A DNA stretch of 29,970 bases. Source: Bacteroidales bacterium H3 (GTDB lineage: Bacteria > Bacteroidota > Bacteroidia > Bacteroidales > Muribaculaceae). The position numbers and the translations under genes were made by a program. Shown here piece by piece: positions 28,850 to 29,970 of this stretch. The stretch covers positions 1 through 29,970 of the forward strand of contig DAAN01000021.1 in the NCBI GenBank assembly GCA_001701135.1, in the 5' to 3' direction. Within the stretch, counting starts at the first letter, position 1; the number at the start of each line of letters is the position of its first letter. Below the pieces are notes generated by a model, which saw only the letters and a program-made list of their open reading frames with translations, did not search any database and was not told the origin of the DNA.

Positions 28850-29970
28850 ATGAAAATTGAAGATTTTAACTTTGCCGGTCACAAGGCAATCGTGCGCGTT
28901 GACTTCAACGTGCCATTGGATGAAAATGGTAATGTAACAGACGACACTCGCATCCGCGGTGCCCTTCCTACATTGAAGAAGGTACTTGCAGACGGCGGTG
29001 CGCTCATCATGATGAGCCGCATGGGTAAGCCAAAGGGCAAGGTTAAACCAGAGCTTTCTCTCTCTCAGATTGTTAAGAACGTATCAGACGCTCTCGGCGT
29101 AGACGTTAAGTTCGCTAAGGACTGCGGTAACGCTGATGCTGAAGCAGCTGCCTTGAAGCCAGGTGAGGCTCTCTTGCTCGAGAACCTCCGCTTCTATCCA
29201 GAAGAGGAAGGCAAGCCAGTTGGCGTTGAGAAGGGTACTCCAGAATTCGATGCTGCTAAGGCTGAGATGAAGGAGCGCCAGAAGAAGTTCGCTGCTAAGT
29301 TGGCTTCTTACGCTGACGTATATGTAATGGACGCATTCGGTACAGCTCACCGCAAGCACGCTTCTACAGCTGTCATCGCTGATTCTTTCGACAAGGATCA
29401 CAAGATGCTCGGTTTCTTGATGGAGAAGGAAGTTAAGGCTGTTGACGCAGTTCTCGGCAACATCAAGCGCCCATTCACAGCTATCATGGGTGGTTCTAAG
29501 GTTTCTACTAAGATCGGTATCATCGAGAACCTGTTGACTAAGGTTGACAACTTGATTCTCTGCGGTGGTATGACTTATACATTCTCTAAGGCTCTCGGTG
29601 GCAAGATTGGTATGTCTATCTGCGAGGATGACAAGCTCGACGTTGCTCTCGACGTAATCAAGAAGGCTAAGGAGAACGGTGTAAACCTCGTACTCGGCAC
29701 AGACTCTATCTGCGGTGACGACTTCAAGAACGACTGCAACACTCAGGTTTGCCCATCTAACAACATTCCTGACGGTTGGGAGGGTATGGACGCAGGTCCT
29801 GAGACTCGCAAGGCTTTCGCAGCTGCCATCAAGGGTGCCAAGACTATCCTCTGGAACGGTCCTGCAGGCGTATTCGAGTTCGACAACTTCGCTGGTGGTT
29901 CTAAGGCTATCGCTGAGGCAATCGCTGAGGCTACTAAGGAAGGTGCATTCTCACTCATCGGTGGTGGTGA
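28850..29970 (+). CDS. pgk: Phosphoglycerate kinase (second copy, 3' end beyond window)
   Basis: Only the first 373 codons are in the window. They are colinear with the first pgk and similar to it along their length (by eye about two thirds identical). [34 protein letters not shown] and [11 protein letters not shown] are all present. The conserved SHxG active-site His is Arg here ([10 protein letters not shown], Arg57, codon CGC at about 29018), one transition away from CAC. Codon use differs sharply from the other copy: mostly GCT, GTT, TCT, GGT, AAG, with CCA/CCT for proline and no CCC, as in highly expressed Prevotella-type genes. It has its own promoter. It may be a transferred paralogue or belong to a different genome joined in assembly. 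Confidence 0.95.
   Translation, partial: MKIEDFNFAGHKAIVRVDFNVPLDENGNVTDDTRIRGALPTLKKVLADGGALIMMSRMGKPKGKVKPELSLSQIVKNVSDALGVDVKFAKDCGNADAEAAALKPGEALLLENLRFYPEEEGKPVGVEKGTPEFDAAKAEMKERQKKFAAKLASYADVYVMDAFGTAHRKHASTAVIADSFDKDHKMLGFLMEKEVKAVDAVLGNIKRPFTAIMGGSKVSTKIGIIENLLTKVDNLILCGGMTYTFSKALGGKIGMSICEDDKLDVALDVIKKAKENGVNLVLGTDSICGDDFKNDCNTQVCPSNNIPDGWEGMDAGPETRKAFAAAIKGAKTILWNGPAGVFEFDNFAGGSKAIAEAIAEATKEGAFSLIGGG

Overview
The window looks like chromosome of a gut Bacteroidales bacterium. The evidence is repeated promoters of the Bacteroidetes type (TTTG or TTG, a spacer of about 20 bases, then TAnnTTTG), an absence of clear Shine-Dalgarno sites, and families typical of the phylum: secreted GH2 and GH127 glycosidases, a PCMD/calycin-like surface protein and a SurA-like double parvulin. 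From 1 to about 26.2 kb most genes are GC-rich in third positions (GCC, GGC, CTC, CCC), as in Muribaculaceae-like genomes. That family name is an inference.

Layout. 0.1-3.3 kb: a DUF1846 protein, an EamA transporter and a small periplasmic PepSY-like protein. 3.5-8.5 kb: a two-gene glycosidase operon (GH2 beta-galactosidase, then a GH127-like beta-L-arabinofuranosidase) whose stop and start overlap as ATGA. 8.7-11.6 kb: an Lrp/AsnC regulator divergent from a GNAT-znuA-znuC-like operon that lacks its permease gene. 11.7-15.8 kb: a periplasmic peptidyl-prolyl isomerase divergent from a DEAD-box helicase, followed after 7 bases by a low-GC pair, a small protein overlapping a zeta-toxin-like kinase. 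16.0-17.7 kb: a modular surface protein behind a leader with three 19-bp tandem repeats.

17.9-21.4 kb: a nitrogen module of outer-membrane beta-barrel, P-II protein and Amt ammonium transporter, then a terminator and a six-segment ion channel whose selectivity filter reads TVGCE instead of TVGYG. 21.5-24.1 kb: an MFS transporter and a ROK kinase with a Pro/Ala-rich tail. 24.2-24.8 kb: a broken membrane-protein gene. 24.9-28.5 kb, all on the minus strand: radA, queC and a complete phosphoglycerate kinase gene (pgk).

At 28.85 kb a second pgk begins on the plus strand and runs off the window. Its codon use is quite different (GCT, GTT, TCT, CCA/CCT, AAG; Prevotella-like by eye), and it carries Arg in place of the conserved active-site His. 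Two diverged pgk genes within 5 kb suggest either a transferred paralogue or an assembly join between two Bacteroidales genomes, with the change somewhere between about 26.15 and 28.85 kb. No rRNA, tRNA, CRISPR array, insertion sequence or phage gene was recognised.
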